Part shown: piece by piece, positions 45,667-57,458 of the stretch
Layout of the letters: the number at the start of each line of letters is the position of its first letter
How positions within the stretch are numbered: the stretch's first letter is position 1
Source of the DNA: Hawksworthiomyces lignivorus
Lineage: Eukaryota > Ascomycota > Sordariomycetes > Ophiostomatales > Ophiostomataceae
Length of the DNA: 64,000 bases
Direction: 5' to 3'
Assembly: GCA_002917075.1 (NCBI GenBank)
Contig: NTMA01000005.1
Coordinates: forward strand, 310,001 to 374,000
Translations under genes and position numbers: made by a program
Notes under the pieces: generated by a model
Seen by the model: only the letters and a program-made list of their open reading frames with translations
What the model was told of the DNA's origin: nothing
Database searches by the model: none

Positions 45667-46328
45667 TATGTGCTCTGTGTCGAGAGGGCTGCCGAGCAAG
45701 TAAGAGCCGAGAGATAATTTTAGTTACAGGAAGGAAGAGAAAGAGTAAAATACAAGAGAAGCGGCCAATTCTCCCGGCAGAAGCAACCCACGAAAGAAAA
45801 ACAGGAGAAAAGAAAAGAAAAGAAGAGAACCAGAACAGCCTAGGGCAAGGAGGAAAGGAATGTAATGGCACAGGACTGTTGACAAGCCCAGGAGATTATA
45901 AAAGGCACAAGCAAAAAATGGAGGAGAGCAACCTGCCCCGCGGTTGACAATAAGCGGTGCTTGTACCGAGGATAACCATCGATGCTACAACGTATGAAGG
46001 CCTGCTGAAAGCCCATTCTCCAATTCCTCGGTGGTGGGTCCAAACAGCTACGACCGGGGTAACAGTCTTGGCGCGCGCCAATGCCGAGCACTTTGGGACA
46101 GTGGCCTGATAAAGGAAGGCACAATCCCACTTTTTAGTCGGAGCCGCAAAAAAAATAACTCCGCACCTCATAAACTCTGCACGTGACATTCGTACAGCAA
46201 GCAGCGCGTAGAATTTTTGAAGCTTGTTCGGCGTGCAATAAGGAGACTTGGCGAGCTGTCGAAAGCGATCAGCGTCGTCGCCAATCCATTCCTCCGCCAC
46301 GACGTATCGTCTCTTCACAATTCCGACC
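45667..46328. promoter_or_regulatory. Shared divergent promoter region: acyl-CoA dehydrogenase / uS12m
   Basis: The start codons of two nuclear genes for mitochondrial proteins lie back to back 662 bp apart. The left part is purine-rich on the plus strand (C/T-rich in the dehydrogenase sense). Co-regulation is possible but not shown. Confidence 0.5.
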
Positions 46329-46995
46329 ATGCAGCCGAGCATAGTCTCGCCGCTGCTGCGGCTGTTGCTGCGGCCAGCCCTACCTCTACGGACCCAATTC
46401 ACCGCCACCGCCGCTTCTTCCCCTGCTCTGCCAGCCTCTCGCGCAGCCGTGCCGACCAGCCTGCCAGCCTTCGCTCTCCGCGCATTCTCCGCCTCTCCCG
46501 CCCCGCAGGCAACCCTCAACCAGGTGCTGCGCGGCTGCCGCAAGCCCCAGCGCGCACGGCACGCCGTGTCCCCTGCCCTGTCCGAGCAGCGGGCGCCGAT
46601 GATGAAGGGCGTGTGCCTCAAGGTGGGCATCACGCGGCCCAAGAAGCCTAATTCTGGCGAGCGCAAGACGGCTCGTGTGCGCCTGTCCAACGGCCGCACG
46701 ATCACGGCATACATCCCTGGCGAGGGCCACAACATCCAGCAGCACAGCGTCGTGCTGGTGCGGGGCGGGCGCAGCCAGGATTGCCCCGGTGTGCGCTACC
46801 ACTTGATCCGCGGCGCCCTCGATCTGGTACGTTTCTTTTGAGGACTCCTTTTATGTCTCTCTTTTTGAAATAAGAAGGGAATTCATTGTCAATTTTTGTT
46901 GCTTCTAACTAACTAAATAGGGTGGTGTGACACACCGGATGACAAGCCGGAGTAAGTACGGCACAAAGAAGCCAAAGACGGCTTCGGTGGGTTGA
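46329..46995 (+). CDS. Mitochondrial small-subunit ribosomal protein uS12m
   Basis: Two exons, 46329-46826 and 46921-46995, with intron 46827-46920 (GTACGT ... TAACTAAATAG), giving 190 aa. Residues 1-55 form an Arg/Ala/Ser/Leu presequence ([20 protein letters not shown]) with a likely cleavage near RAFSASP. The S12 core follows: [85 protein letters not shown], and a basic C-terminus [13 protein letters not shown]. The PNSG and GRSQDCPG loops are the decoding-centre loops of the bacterial homologue. It is part of the mitoribosome decoding site. ORF readings that begin further upstream use TTG. Confidence 0.96.
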
Positions 46996-47608
46996 TATGC
47001 ATCAAAATTGGTGCAGTATGGGGAAGCAGAGCGATTGGGTCTTGTATTAGATTTTGATCTTACGAACTCGACCGTTGAACAAACGGGGTACGGATGGTTA
47101 GCATTAAGAGAGACCTGTATCTTATGTATAATAAACAAGCATGTCATTTGATCATGAACCCTTATTTTCACTCTTCTCCTTTGCATGGATTTTGATGTCT
47201 TTGTCAATGCCCAGTGTATGTAGAGATTATGATACAAATAAAACCCAACCGAAAAGGCCTTGCGATATGGTTATGACGCAATGTTAAGATCAAAACCAAC
47301 AACCAAACCAAAGAATTTCAAGAAAATCGAAAGGGCAAAAAGCATCTACTTTATTGCAATGCCATGTTACGCCGCTTGAAGCCTTGTCGTTTTCCTGCCA
47401 AGAATATTGGCTAGCCACTCTGATCTCTTTTTGTGTCTTCCTCTTCGTATGCTCTATTTTAAGGAGCAATTAGGAGGTCAGCATATCGTTACACCCAAGG
47501 CTTCAAATAACGCCAGTCTCTTTCCCAATAAGGCACCCGCATGTTTCCGTGTGCTTTGTGTCTAATTTTTTTTAATAAATGTATAGTTTGCTAGGATCGG
47601 CGAAGAGC
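46996..47608. other. Spacer between convergent uS12m and mannosyltransferase genes
   Basis: These 613 bp of AT-rich DNA contain both 3' ends. Nothing else is seen. Confidence 0.6.
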
Positions 47609-49158
47609 TTAGCTCTGCTTCTCCCAGCCTTCCGGCTTCTCCATGTTGTTCAGCTCGAAGAATCTCGACGTGCCTAGAAATTCGGTTAGAAGACGACCCT
47701 CATATTACATTTTCCAGCAAGCAGAGAAGGTTTTGCGACTTACAAGAGTAGCCCTTCCAGTCAAAGTTGTTCTTCGGGTTGCAGTGGCACCGCAGCTGGC
47801 GCCGGGTATCCTCTCCAGTGGGGCAGTGGGTGAAAGGAACGTGGTAGTAGGCGATGTCGTTGAAGAAGTGGATCTCCTCCTTCTTCAGCATGAGGGCAGC
47901 GGCAATCGAGTGCACTGGCGCGTCACCCCAGCGCTCGTAGAAGAAGCCACCATCACGGTCAAGAGACTCGAAGAAGTCGGTATACGCCTTGGAGCGAAGC
48001 CAGTTCAGGTTGCCAATTTCGAAGTTGGACCACTGCATTGTGTTAGAAAGAGCTACAAAGTGCGATAGTGGATGCAGCATGAGAAAACTTACAAAGTGGC
48101 ACTTGTTGTACGTCTCGCCATTGTCATCGCTGAGGAAGCGGATGGAGTTGTCCTCGGCGATGTGCTCGGGGTGCTCCTGCATAAACTTCTTGACGCTCTT
48201 CCAGAGGGTGGGGATCGTCTCGGCGTACTCGTACAAGCTCAGAACGAACGAGTACTTAATCTTGTTCTCGTGGACGTAGCGGAAGGGGTCGTAATGGATG
48301 TCGCAGAAGTACTCCACGCTGGGCTCCACGCGCCAGTAGTAGTCGTAGTTTTGCATCAGCTCCTGGCGGAAAAAGAAGCCGGACTCGAAACGGCACATGT
48401 GGCGGTAGCTGATTGAGTCGCCGTAGATGATCTTCTTCTTGGCCATCTCTTCACGGACCGTCTTTGCCTTCTCTTGGTCGATGAAATCCGGAAACGACCA
48501 ATGCTCGGGGGGGATCTGGCCATAGTGCGTCTTGCCGGAAATCAGAGAGGTGGTAACCTTGATGAAATCGTCGTCGAAGGGCTTATCGTTCAGGAAAACC
48601 CAGTCGTAGTGGTAGCGCTTGTTGAAGCGGTCCTCCACCTGCCGGATGGACCGCGCAACATCCCAAACATCCGAGTTCCGTGCGAGCGTGACAAAGGTAG
48701 CGTTCATGCGGGGGCCGGGGGCCTCCTCGACAGGTGCGTAGAAACCGGGATCATTGGGGGTCATAGCCAGGGGAACGTTGTCCAGGGAGGAAGAGCCGCT
48801 GCTGCTGCTGCTTCGGCTGCTGCTGTCATCGTCGGAATCCTTCAGTGACTTCTGGCTCTCGGATGATGTTTCAGAGCCAGTGTTGGCTAGGTTTTCTGTC
48901 GCCGAGTCTGATGAGGCAGTGGTCTTGGTGGACGGCTTCAGGCCGAGCATATCGGGTGTCCGCAACGCCACATTGTCGGAGGTGTTGGAGACGAAGTAGA
49001 TGATGGCCAGTACCTAAATAACCATCCGTTAGTGACAATTCTAGGACGTCCTACCCTTGAAAGAAGCAAGATGGGTTGCAGGGAAGGCAAGTGTGGAGAT
49101 GGTCACGTACAAAGAATGCGATCACAATGTACCGCACGTAACGGGCATTGCCAACCAT
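47609..49158 (-). CDS. GT15 alpha-1,2-mannosyltransferase (Ktr/Kre2 family)
   Basis: Four exons: 49111-49158, 48093-49013, 47744-48032 and 47609-47673, giving 440 aa. Residues 1-6 are cytosolic and 8-24 a type II signal anchor ([17 protein letters not shown]). A Ser-rich stem reaches about residue 100. The catalytic domain begins near 115 ([12 protein letters not shown]) and includes [20 protein letters not shown] (GDP-mannose/Mn2+ binding, EPxVxxxCD pattern) and [15 protein letters not shown], whose Glu328 corresponds to the nucleophile of yeast Kre2. [15 protein letters not shown] follows. It acts in the Golgi on N- and O-linked glycans of cell-wall proteins. The second intron (48033-48092) is stop-free, 60 nt long, and sits two residues from the WSNFE motif. 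Which Ktr paralogue this is cannot be decided. Confidence 0.94.
48033..48092 (-). other. 60-nt in-frame, stop-free intron of the mannosyltransferase
   Basis: On the coding strand it begins GTAAGT, contains CTAAC and ends TGCAG. Its 20 codons contain no stop. Splicing gives CHFWSNFEI, which matches the family; retention would insert 20 residues just before the nucleophile region. Confidence 0.9.
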
Positions 49159-49199
49159 GTTTGCGGCGAGCGGGAGGCGGCCCAGGGAATGCTTGCTTT

Positions 49200-49900
49200 A
49201 ATTTAGGAGGTGGAAGCGTCGATGTCGAGGTCGGAGTGGTGAGGAAACGAGGCGTCGAAGAGGTCTATTTCGCGGACGGTTCTCGCCTTGGGAGGAAAGA
49301 TGCAATATAATAAGGAAAAAAAAAATAATGGGAGAGGGATCGACAAGAAGATAAAAAGGACAGAGAGGTCGATGTGGGGAATAGAGGCGACCTCGACAGT
49401 TCGGAGCCAAGCCAAGAAGGTTGCAGCCAGGGGCGAAAAAGAAAAGATTGGGATGAAAAGTACTTAAGAAAAAGGATCGTCGCTCTCCTCCTTTGGCGCT
49501 GTCGACTAAATAGACGAAGCAATTCGAGAGAGCAAGTGAAGGACAAAGAAAAGAAGAAGAAAAGGTCGAGATGAGAAACACGAGATAAGGAAGGAACAGA
49601 AGTAAAAATAAAATAAAATAAAATAGAAATATGAGGAAAGCGCAAATGGCAGTCCAAATAGGGGTGTATAGCGAGGAAGCAGAGGAAAGGGGCAAGAGCG
49701 AAGGGGAAGCGGATCTTTCACAAGGAAAAACCGAGAAAAGGGGTTCAAATCGGGAAACAATATTGTCTTGAAAGCCACCAAAATGGAGTCGCGAAAATCT
49801 AGAAAAAACGAACTGAAGGGACAGTGAGCACAATGCCCAAAAGGCCAGCGAAGGGGCCGCGTGTGCAGGGGTTGGGTTACCAGCCCAGAGGTGGTCGTGT
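49200..49900 (-). promoter_or_regulatory. Pyrimidine-rich (minus-strand) tract directly upstream of the mannosyltransferase
   Basis: The plus strand is purine-rich for about 0.7 kb immediately before the ATG at 49158. It is probably leader or start region. The 237-codon ORF across it is low-complexity (Phe/Leu/Ser) and not a gene. Confidence 0.35.
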
Positions 49901-50639
49901 TCGGCAGCCAAACCACACTAGCCTCTTCTGACTGCAAAGATTGATTTGCTACTTAGGTGGTCCGTCTTATACGGGGTACGAGTACGCGAATATACGTGGA
50001 GTAGCAATGCGAGCCCCCCCTGTAATGGACAATTTTGGAGGGTGGAGGGGGCACGTTTGCTTGCTGGGAATGGAAGGGAAAAGGAACAAACATCTTGAAA
50101 CGGGGTACTTCAGCCGCTGCAGCGAGTCTAATATATTGGCACCCCACCCTTTGTTCATTTTGCGGCGAGTTCAGCGACCGCCCGTTAATGATCTACCGCC
50201 TTACCGGGTACCCTGTGCCAGAAGCAGAGGTACTTCGTATTGCCGCTAATGCGTTTAATTGGCGGCGGGCTTTACCAAACGGATATGTACGTTTCTGGAG
50301 ATGAGAGTGCTCGAACACGACGTAGCTGCATGAGAAACGCGTTGCACCAGCCCTAGAAGTCTGGAACGGCCAATGCCAAGGAGGTAGTATGAGGGCTGAA
50401 CTTTACTACTCCGTACGGGCTTCTCAAAAGGGAGGCGTCAATAATCAAAGATGGCGCAACAACAATGCGTCAAAAGAAATTCTGAGATTGCTAGCACCCA
50501 TAGGAGGAGGCTAGGGAGTTTAAGACGGTCTTGTAAGGGAGACAGAACGCACCCTGGCGTCAAACGAATTGGACCCTCAATCTCGCAATAACTAGCCATC
50601 CGCTTTTCTGAGCATTAGAAATACATGCGTACATAATCG

Positions 50640-50657
50640 TACGGAGTATACGGAGTA
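50640..50657. repeat. Tandem TACGGAGTA motif
   Basis: Two exact 9-bp copies lie directly adjacent (50640-50648 and 50649-50657). Further copies in reverse orientation (TACTCCGTA) are at 50407-50415 and 18278-18286, all outside genes. Confidence 0.8.
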
Positions 50658-51675
50658 ATACATACACGAAGAGATCGATGCGAATGGGCCTGGCAAGGTT
50701 GCTGGCGTAATCTAATAACGACCCACGGAGCTTGAGCATTCGTAATATATCCGAGATCGTCTTCACCACGGACCGGGTTTTACACGTGATTTTAAGGGAG
50801 GGTTCTTTTATCTTCAAATAGTGATTCAGAACGCATCTGCCGCGCATGCAACGGCATGCTGCAGCATCCTTCCGCTGACACTATGAGGTGATCATCCTAT
50901 GTGCTCCGTGCTTGGTTTCCACAACGACATCTGTCATCTTGCTATCCATGCTTACCGGGATCTCCATGTGGGAGGCAGAGGATGCCAGATAGCAGCAGCT
51001 GCCAAGCCGACGGAACTGCCTTTAGTTTAGCTACTGCCAGTTGGCTAAAAAGACCAATTCCAAGATCTAGAACTTCTCTCAACAGTCAAGATCAAGTTTA
51101 GACACGTGAGCTTCTGTGCATCAGTTATGTCATGCACTTTCTTCAGACAAGACAATTGTCTGCTACAGGCCTCATTGCTTATGCCGCTCGGTTCTCGGTA
51201 CCGCTAGATTTCTGATTCTATGTACTCGTACTCTCGTATTGAACTAGACATTGAACTTCAAAGTTGAAAATGTGTGGGGAAAAAACACCAGGAGAAGGGA
51301 GTAATTCGCCTCCCTTTTAAGAGTTAATTTAAAGGCATTATCTAGGAATCAGGGTGCGCTCTTGATTACAGGTATGAATTGCCAATAATAGCCAACTAAT
51401 TAAGCCTTTCAACTCTTTAAGAAACAACGCTGACGCTCGCTCTGTCCCTCTAGAATATCAACCATTTATCGATAAGATCACGTGACATAAATCTAGGCGG
51501 CTAGCCTCATTGGCTCAGATCGCCAAGCAAACAATGCATCCACATAATCCCACCTTTTTTGACCAGAAGCAGCCATTTTGCGGTTTTCTTTCCCACCTCT
51601 TGTCCATTTCAAACTCCATCACCTCTGGCCTCATTTATATGTCTCTCCACGAGGGCCACAGAGAAATTTCAAAAG

Positions 51676-54302
51676 ATGGCCTTTTTTGGCTTTGACGCAA
51701 CGCGTCACAATACCTCGGCGCCGGGGTTCTCCCAGGCAAACGACCCCTTCGCCGGCCTCTCTGGCGGCCTGGGGGTCGACGACGCTCTTGAATTCGAAGA
51801 CACCTACGACGGCCTCGGCGACAAGCTCGAGGAGACTGGCGACGCCTTCAACTATGACACCTTTGGAGGCGGCGGCGACGATGGCGCCGCGTTTGGTTCG
51901 TCCAAGGTCGGCAATGACTTTGACTTCTTTGGCCAGACGGCCAAGGTCGCCGACGCGATCGAAGAGGAGCACGCCCGCTTTAACCGCCTGCAGCCCGTGG
52001 CCAAGGCCGCTGCCAAGATTGAGCAGGCTCCGCCGGTCAACAGCCACAGCTACGACTTTTTTGTGCCCTCCGCCTCGTCCTCGAAGCCCGTGCGCTCCGG
52101 CTACGAGAAATACAAGGAGCCCGAGCCGGATATGCAGGTTGACGCCGCCCTGTGGGGCGTCGCGCCAAAGAAGCCCCCCACCACGACCGCGACTGCGCCC
52201 ATGATCACGGCCACGACCTCCGCACCGAGCCAAGCGGCCAAGGCTCCCTCCGGCGGTCGGAAGATACTGAGCTTGGAGGAGGTGGAGGCTGCCATGCGCA
52301 CTCAGAAGAAGCCTGCTGCCGCTCCCATGGCCCAGCCACAGGCTTACCAGCAGCACTTCCAAGAACCGCAGCAGCCTCCCCTCGACTACGGGTATGGAGT
52401 GCCGCCTGTCGAGCTCCTGGGAGATGCCGCTCAGCACCACCCAGGCCACCCGATGGCTATCCTCCAGAGACCTCATGCGCAGCCGACGCCGCCTGGCCCG
52501 GCCCAGGTGCCTCCTCAGTTCCAGCAGCCGCCGAGCCAGCACGCTCCTCCTGTGCAGCCGACTCAGATCCTCCAGAATCCGAACCGGCATCCTGGCGGCG
52601 ATGCGGCCAACTTCGGTCCTCCGGCGTTCCCTAGCCACCCTACCCATCACCGCCAGACGAGCTCTTTCTCCGCGTCTCACATCATTACCCACCCGTCCCA
52701 GCTGGCGAACCTGTCTGACGAAGAGAAGGCGGCGTATCTGGAGCAGGAGGCCAAGAGGGCCAAGCGCAACCACAAGATCTTCCTGCTGTCCAAGAACAAT
52801 GGCCTGATGACACCGCAGGACAAAAACTTTGTTACGCGCATCCAGCTGCAGCAGCTCGTTGCTGCCACCGGCAATCCCAATGAGCACGGCACTGACGAGT
52901 CTCTGAAGGAGGACTTCTACTACCAAGTGCTGAGCCAGATCCGCGGCAGCAACCGCCAGCACCCCAGCCAGCCGCTCAACAACTTTGCCCAGACCTACCT
53001 CTTCCAGACGGGCAGCCGGCTCAATTCGCGCCGCTACCTCAACCGGGACCGTGGTGCCGAGAACCACATGCAGCGCATGGAGCAGCAGGTGCAGCGCGCG
53101 GTCGAGGCCGCCAAGAGCCGGCCCAAGAACAAGCAGCTCGTCATCGAAGGCACGCTAGGCAAGATCTCCTTCAGCAACGCCAAGACGCCCAAGCCCCTGC
53201 TCAACATCAAGCGCGCCGAGGGCAACAACGGGGCCACCGGCGCCGCCGGCGGCAGTGGCGACCGCCCGGGCAGCGCCCACAAAACGTCGCTCTCAGCCGG
53301 TCACAACCGCATCCTGGACCGCAAGGCGGTGCTGAACAGCATCGAGAAGGTGTACGTGACGCTGATGGAGATCGAGGACCACGACCGCAAGATCCCACCG
53401 CCCGTCAACGACCAGAACGACCTGGACCTGATCCAGCGCCACGTCGAGTGGTCCGAGACCATGCAGCAGCTGACGACCAAGCTGTGGCGCGAGCTCAAGG
53501 TGCACGAGCCCATCGGCGAGTTCCCCGTGCACCCCTTTATCGCGTTCCTGTCCGTCCCCAAGGGCAAGAAGGCGATCCCGCGCGTGTTCCGCCACCTGAC
53601 GCACGAGCTGCGCGCCACGGTGCTGACCATGATCGTCGTGCATCTCGACCAGCTGGACATTGTGCGCAACGCTCAGGTCAACAACGGCGACGTCCAGCTG
53701 AACGCTGCGCTGCGCGAGAGCATCGAGCTCTTCATCCTCACTGTTGTCAACACGCTCTTCAACTTTATGAACGAGCTGAATCTCGACCTGGTCACCGGCG
53801 TGCTAGGCCTCATCACCAACCTCAAGGTTGACGTCATCGCCAAGTCGCGTATCGGCGCCTCCATGCTGACTATGATTCTGAGCCGCGCGGAGCTGATCAA
53901 GCAAGGCTCGGGCGGCTCGCCGCAGCAGTGGCAGTCGTGGTAAGTTCTACATTACATTCCCCTTCATTCTTCATATTCACTTCACATAACAGCCAGAGAC
54001 CTAACACAATCAGGGAAATGACATACACCAACTTCTTCAACATTCTGGAGCCGACGCTGCCTTACATGTTCCCCGGCACTGTGTCATCTGGTGAGGATAT
54101 GTACGTGTGGCAGCTGCTGGCCGCGCTTGGCATCGGTGCCAACCCGGACCAGCAGCAGCGTCTCGTCCTGGCCGTCAAGGACCGCGTCATGGACACGGTG
54201 GCCGTGGCCAAGACGCTCCCTGTTGACCTGTCGACGCAGCGTCTACAGAGCGTAAACCTGTTCATGCGGTCCATCGGCTTAGATGTGACGCTTCTTCAGT
54301 GA
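51676..54302 (+). CDS. PAT1: PAT1, mRNA-decapping activator / P-body protein
   Basis: Two exons, 51676-53939 and 54014-54302, with intron 53940-54013 (GTAAGT, CTAAC, CAG), giving 850 aa. The start is MAFFGFD; the frame is open further upstream only from non-ATG codons. An acidic N-terminal segment (residues 25-80, binding region for decapping partners in homologues) is followed by a Pro/Gln-rich disordered region (130-330). A middle domain starts near KNNGLMTPQDKNFVTRIQLQQL. The alpha-helical C-terminal PAT1 domain is at about 525-850 (ILDRKAVLNSIEKVYVTLMEIED and LPYMFPGTVSSGEDMYVWQLLAALG). It links deadenylated mRNA, the Lsm1-7 ring and Dhh1 to decapping. Length is in the family range. The long antisense ORF (51631-53067) is a shadow. 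Confidence 0.95.
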
Positions 54303-55355
54303 GGGCACGAGCGACGACAGGCGAACGAGCACTACAACGAAGAAGACGAAGGACAGAACGACGAACTGAACGAAGAAATGCTCAGCCTATATTTTTTTTA
54401 AGAAAGGCGTCTATCGAGCAACAAACTATTTTTTTTTCCTCTTTTTGCCTTTACTTTTAATTTCCTGCCTTTTCATTTTTGACATTTGCAGTATCGACAC
54501 AAAAAGTTACACGAGAAAATCAACGCCACAAAAAAATAAGAAAAACAAAGACAACATTACTGGACAAAAAAAACCATAACGAACAGCAAAGCAGGGGACG
54601 ATGCGAGGACAAACACTCTTGAAGTAGAAATAGTTCAGAGTATGTGTTGTCCGCGCCGAAAGGCACCATATCCTTTTGGAAGTGCATGGCCTGACCTTTC
54701 AATAATACTTATTATTGTTCATATCATCTGAGCCCAATGTATTTGATTACATGGATTTGACAGCTTGCTTTATCTTTCCTCAGCAATGGCCAGTTGATGG
54801 AAGTAGATTTTGCTTGCTAGAACGAGAGACAGCTACCTGTTTTTTTTATTTGGTAGTGGTCAGGGTAGAGAAGAGAACATCGAAAAGCGATGATGGATTG
54901 GCAGGATGGCCTTGGGGAATAGGCCAATTGAGACATTTCGAATTTTTTTTACCAAAGAAATCGTCCAAGAAACAAAGAAGAGGGAAATCGGTTGGCAGGA
55001 TGGCTACAGAAGAAAAGGATTTCCTCTTTCTTTTTCCAATGCTCAGGGCAGTTTTTTTATTATGCCTCTGATTTGGATACATTGTGCCGATGGGGCGTGG
55101 TATGTCCTTTTTGTATCATATCACCCGCACGTAGACATAGAAAGACCCGAAGTAAAGAAAAGCAAAATACACCATGGGCGGTGTAAAATCACAATTTTCT
55201 TCGTATTATTAAGAGTGATAGTGATGTAATTCTATGCAATGCCTAGCTCGCGGCGAGACAACTTTTTTTCGAGCCGTTAAAATGCCTTCTCCCATGATCC
55301 TCCGGATAACGCCAGGTGTATATGCAGCAGGAAAAACACAAGTCCTTATTTTTGC
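54303..55355. other. Spacer between convergent PAT1 and RPC37
   Basis: About 1 kb of AT-rich DNA with A and T runs near 54,390-54,440. No gene is supported. Confidence 0.6.
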
Positions 55356-56797
55356 CTAGTCCAATTCCATGGCCGATCCCCTCCCAGGTCCGGCTGGCCG
55401 TGCCCGCCCGCCACGGCCTCGCGATGAGCCTGACGGGGCGCTTGGCCGGGCCAGCGGGCGCTGCTTGACGGCAGGCGCCGGCGCCGCTTCTGGCTCGTTC
55501 TTGACGACCACCGCCTTTACACCCTTGCCCTTGGCGGCCGCTACAGCTTTGCCGGCGCTGGAAGGCCCCTTTGTCGCAGCGGCCTCCGTCACAGCGCCGG
55601 GCTGTTCCGATTCCGGAATCTTGCTGATCGCCCGCAGCATGTCCTCTTCGGTCCACTGCGTGCGCAGCGCCGGCACCTTGGCCGCGAGGGAAGCGGACGA
55701 CGACGACGCAGCGCCATCAGCGGTCTCTTTGGCCTTGCCCTTGGCCTTTCCGCCGTCACCTGCGGCGGCCGGGGTGGCGTCCTTGAGGAAGAGCGTCTCG
55801 CCGTAGACGTCCCACGAGTGCTCATCGTCGTCGCCCACGTACAGCATGCGCGACCAGGGCTCCATCTGCACGGCGCGCAGGCGGTCCGCCATGGTCTCAG
55901 TCACGACCTCGTCGCCGCCCTCGGCGCCAGCGCTCTTGACCGTCATGTGGATGGCCCGCGCCGCGGGCCCACCCGCGCCCCGTCCGCCAGCGCCGCCTGC
56001 TCCGCCGCCCGTCCCGCCTTCGCCACCTGCACCGCCGGCGCCGCCGTCGCGGTGCTTCGACCGCTCCACCTCGGTCTCGGCGTCAATGTGGTGCAGCTGC
56101 GGCCGCAAGTGTACCAGCGACGTGACTGGAGTCAGGTGGAGATTGCCTAGATGCAGGTGTCAGAAATAAAAGCAAGGAGAGAGAGAGAGTGGACGGGCAA
56201 CGCACCTCCGTCAAATACGCCCATCATCCAGCGCGCCTCGGACAACTGTGGCGGCGGGCACATGCCGCCCAGCGTCTGCAGGCGCAGCACCCGGTCCTGG
56301 CGCACAGCCTCTGACCAGTCCGCGGCCGACGCCACCGGCCGGCCCCGCGCGCCAACCTCTTCCTCTATGCCTGAGTCGGCCGCCGCTGCCGCTGCCACCG
56401 CTGCCGCTGCCGCTGCTCGCCCACCGATGCCCCGCCCGCGGCCTCCCTGCTGCCCACCCACGCCGAAGCCGCCTGCCAGGCCGTGGCTGCCGCCGGCCTT
56501 GGCCTTGGTCGATGTGGCTAGCGCCGCGCCCCAGGCCATGCCCTTGGAGCGGTCGTAGGCGGTGCTGTAGTCTAGCGGCACGTCCACTTCTATCATGCCA
56601 GACGAGGGCTTGATGCGCAGCTCCACGGGCGTGCGCTCGCCCGGCGCAGCCCCCGGTGTGGCGCCAGCGGGCGGCGTGACTCTGTTGGGGTACTGCAGCA
56701 CCAGCAGCTTCTGGTGCGCCGGCAGTGGGGGCTTCAGAAACACGTTGTAGCGGGCCACAACAGGGTCCGCATCGACGGCGGCTGCATCTGTAGCCAT
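55356..56797 (-). CDS. RPC37: RNA polymerase III subunit RPC5 / Rpc37
   Basis: Two exons, 56206-56797 and 55356-56146, with intron 56147-56205 (GTGCGT ... CTAG, 59 nt), giving 460 aa. The N-terminal RPC5 segment includes DPVVARYNVFLKPPLPAHQKLLVLQYPNR (residues 9-37), the typical start of Rpc37-type subunits. The region VELRIKPSSGMIEVDVPLDY follows, and after an Ala/Gly-rich insertion (95-145) comes NLHLTPVTSLVHLRPQLHHID (198-218), the second family signature. The C-terminus is basic and Gly/Arg-rich. Rpc37 pairs with Rpc53 in a TFIIF-like subcomplex for initiation, termination and reinitiation by Pol III. Low-complexity insertions are heavier than in yeast, so alignments may be gappy. Confidence 0.9.
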
Positions 56798-57458
56798 CGT
56801 TTGATTTATTTTTATTTATTTTGTCAAAAATAAAACGTATAAAAGCTAATGAAAATAGCTTTAGAAAGATGAGATGCTCTTTGATGTAAAATTTCTGTTA
56901 TGTGAAAAATCCGATAATTTCGGATATATGCATATAGTATTCACTTATGGGAATCGTTAAATGTCATCGACTGTCTACCTGAGGAGCACTTTGCTTGACA
57001 TTCCATCTTTTAATGTGATTCTCCATGTCATGGGCTCATTTCAAATGAGATGGTCTTGGTTTCTTTACCTTGCTGCTTTTTTTGTTTTGTTTTGCTTTAT
57101 TTCAACACTACTTTGTAGCTTTCATTATTTTGTTGATTTGTGTCTTTTTTTTGCGGGATGTTCCTAATTAAATGATAAACCATGGCTATTGTAAAAAGTC
57201 GATATTTCATCTTATACTTTGCTATTCCATAAAATATTTATTTCAATCTTAAAATTGCTAACTCGGGTCGTCCCATGAATGAAGACAATAATTTATAATA
57301 TTCACGTACTCTATACTAAAGATATCTCAAAAACGCCGCTTGCTGATTTTATCCTTTGATCTCAAAAAAATCAAACTGGATGCAGTTCTCGTATCAATTG
57401 TATGTACATGATTTAAAGCATACATGAATTGAAAAACAAAGAGATGGAATATAAACTT
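56798..57458. other. AT-rich spacer between RPC37 and the ferric reductase
   Basis: These 661 bp lie between two co-oriented minus-strand genes: the promoter of RPC37 and the 3' end of the reductase. No gene is seen. Confidence 0.6.

Larger units (their letters stand above)
49159..51675. other. 2.5-kb region with two divergent promoters
   Basis: It lies between the mannosyltransferase (minus) and PAT1 (plus). The segment 49,200-49,900 is C/T-rich in the mannosyltransferase sense. TACGGAGTA motifs occur at 50,407-50,415 (reverse) and twice in tandem at 50,640-50,657. Small ORFs here are not supported. Confidence 0.5.

Noticed and set aside
44294..45871. Single 525-codon ORF as the acyl-CoA dehydrogenase
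   Set aside because: Its N-terminus reads through an intron and the leader; the spliced model gives a proper mitochondrial presequence and a complete C-terminus.
49198..49911. 237-codon minus-strand ORF upstream of the mannosyltransferase
   Set aside because: Same compositional artefact: Phe/Leu/Ser-rich readings in two frames of a C/T-rich strand.
50190..50304. Short plus-strand ORF beginning MIYRLTGYPVPEAEVLR
   Set aside because: Only 37 codons, no family recognised and no splice context; chance is sufficient.
51631..53067. 478-codon minus-strand ORF inside PAT1
   Set aside because: Shadow of a GC-rich coding region; the plus strand encodes PAT1.
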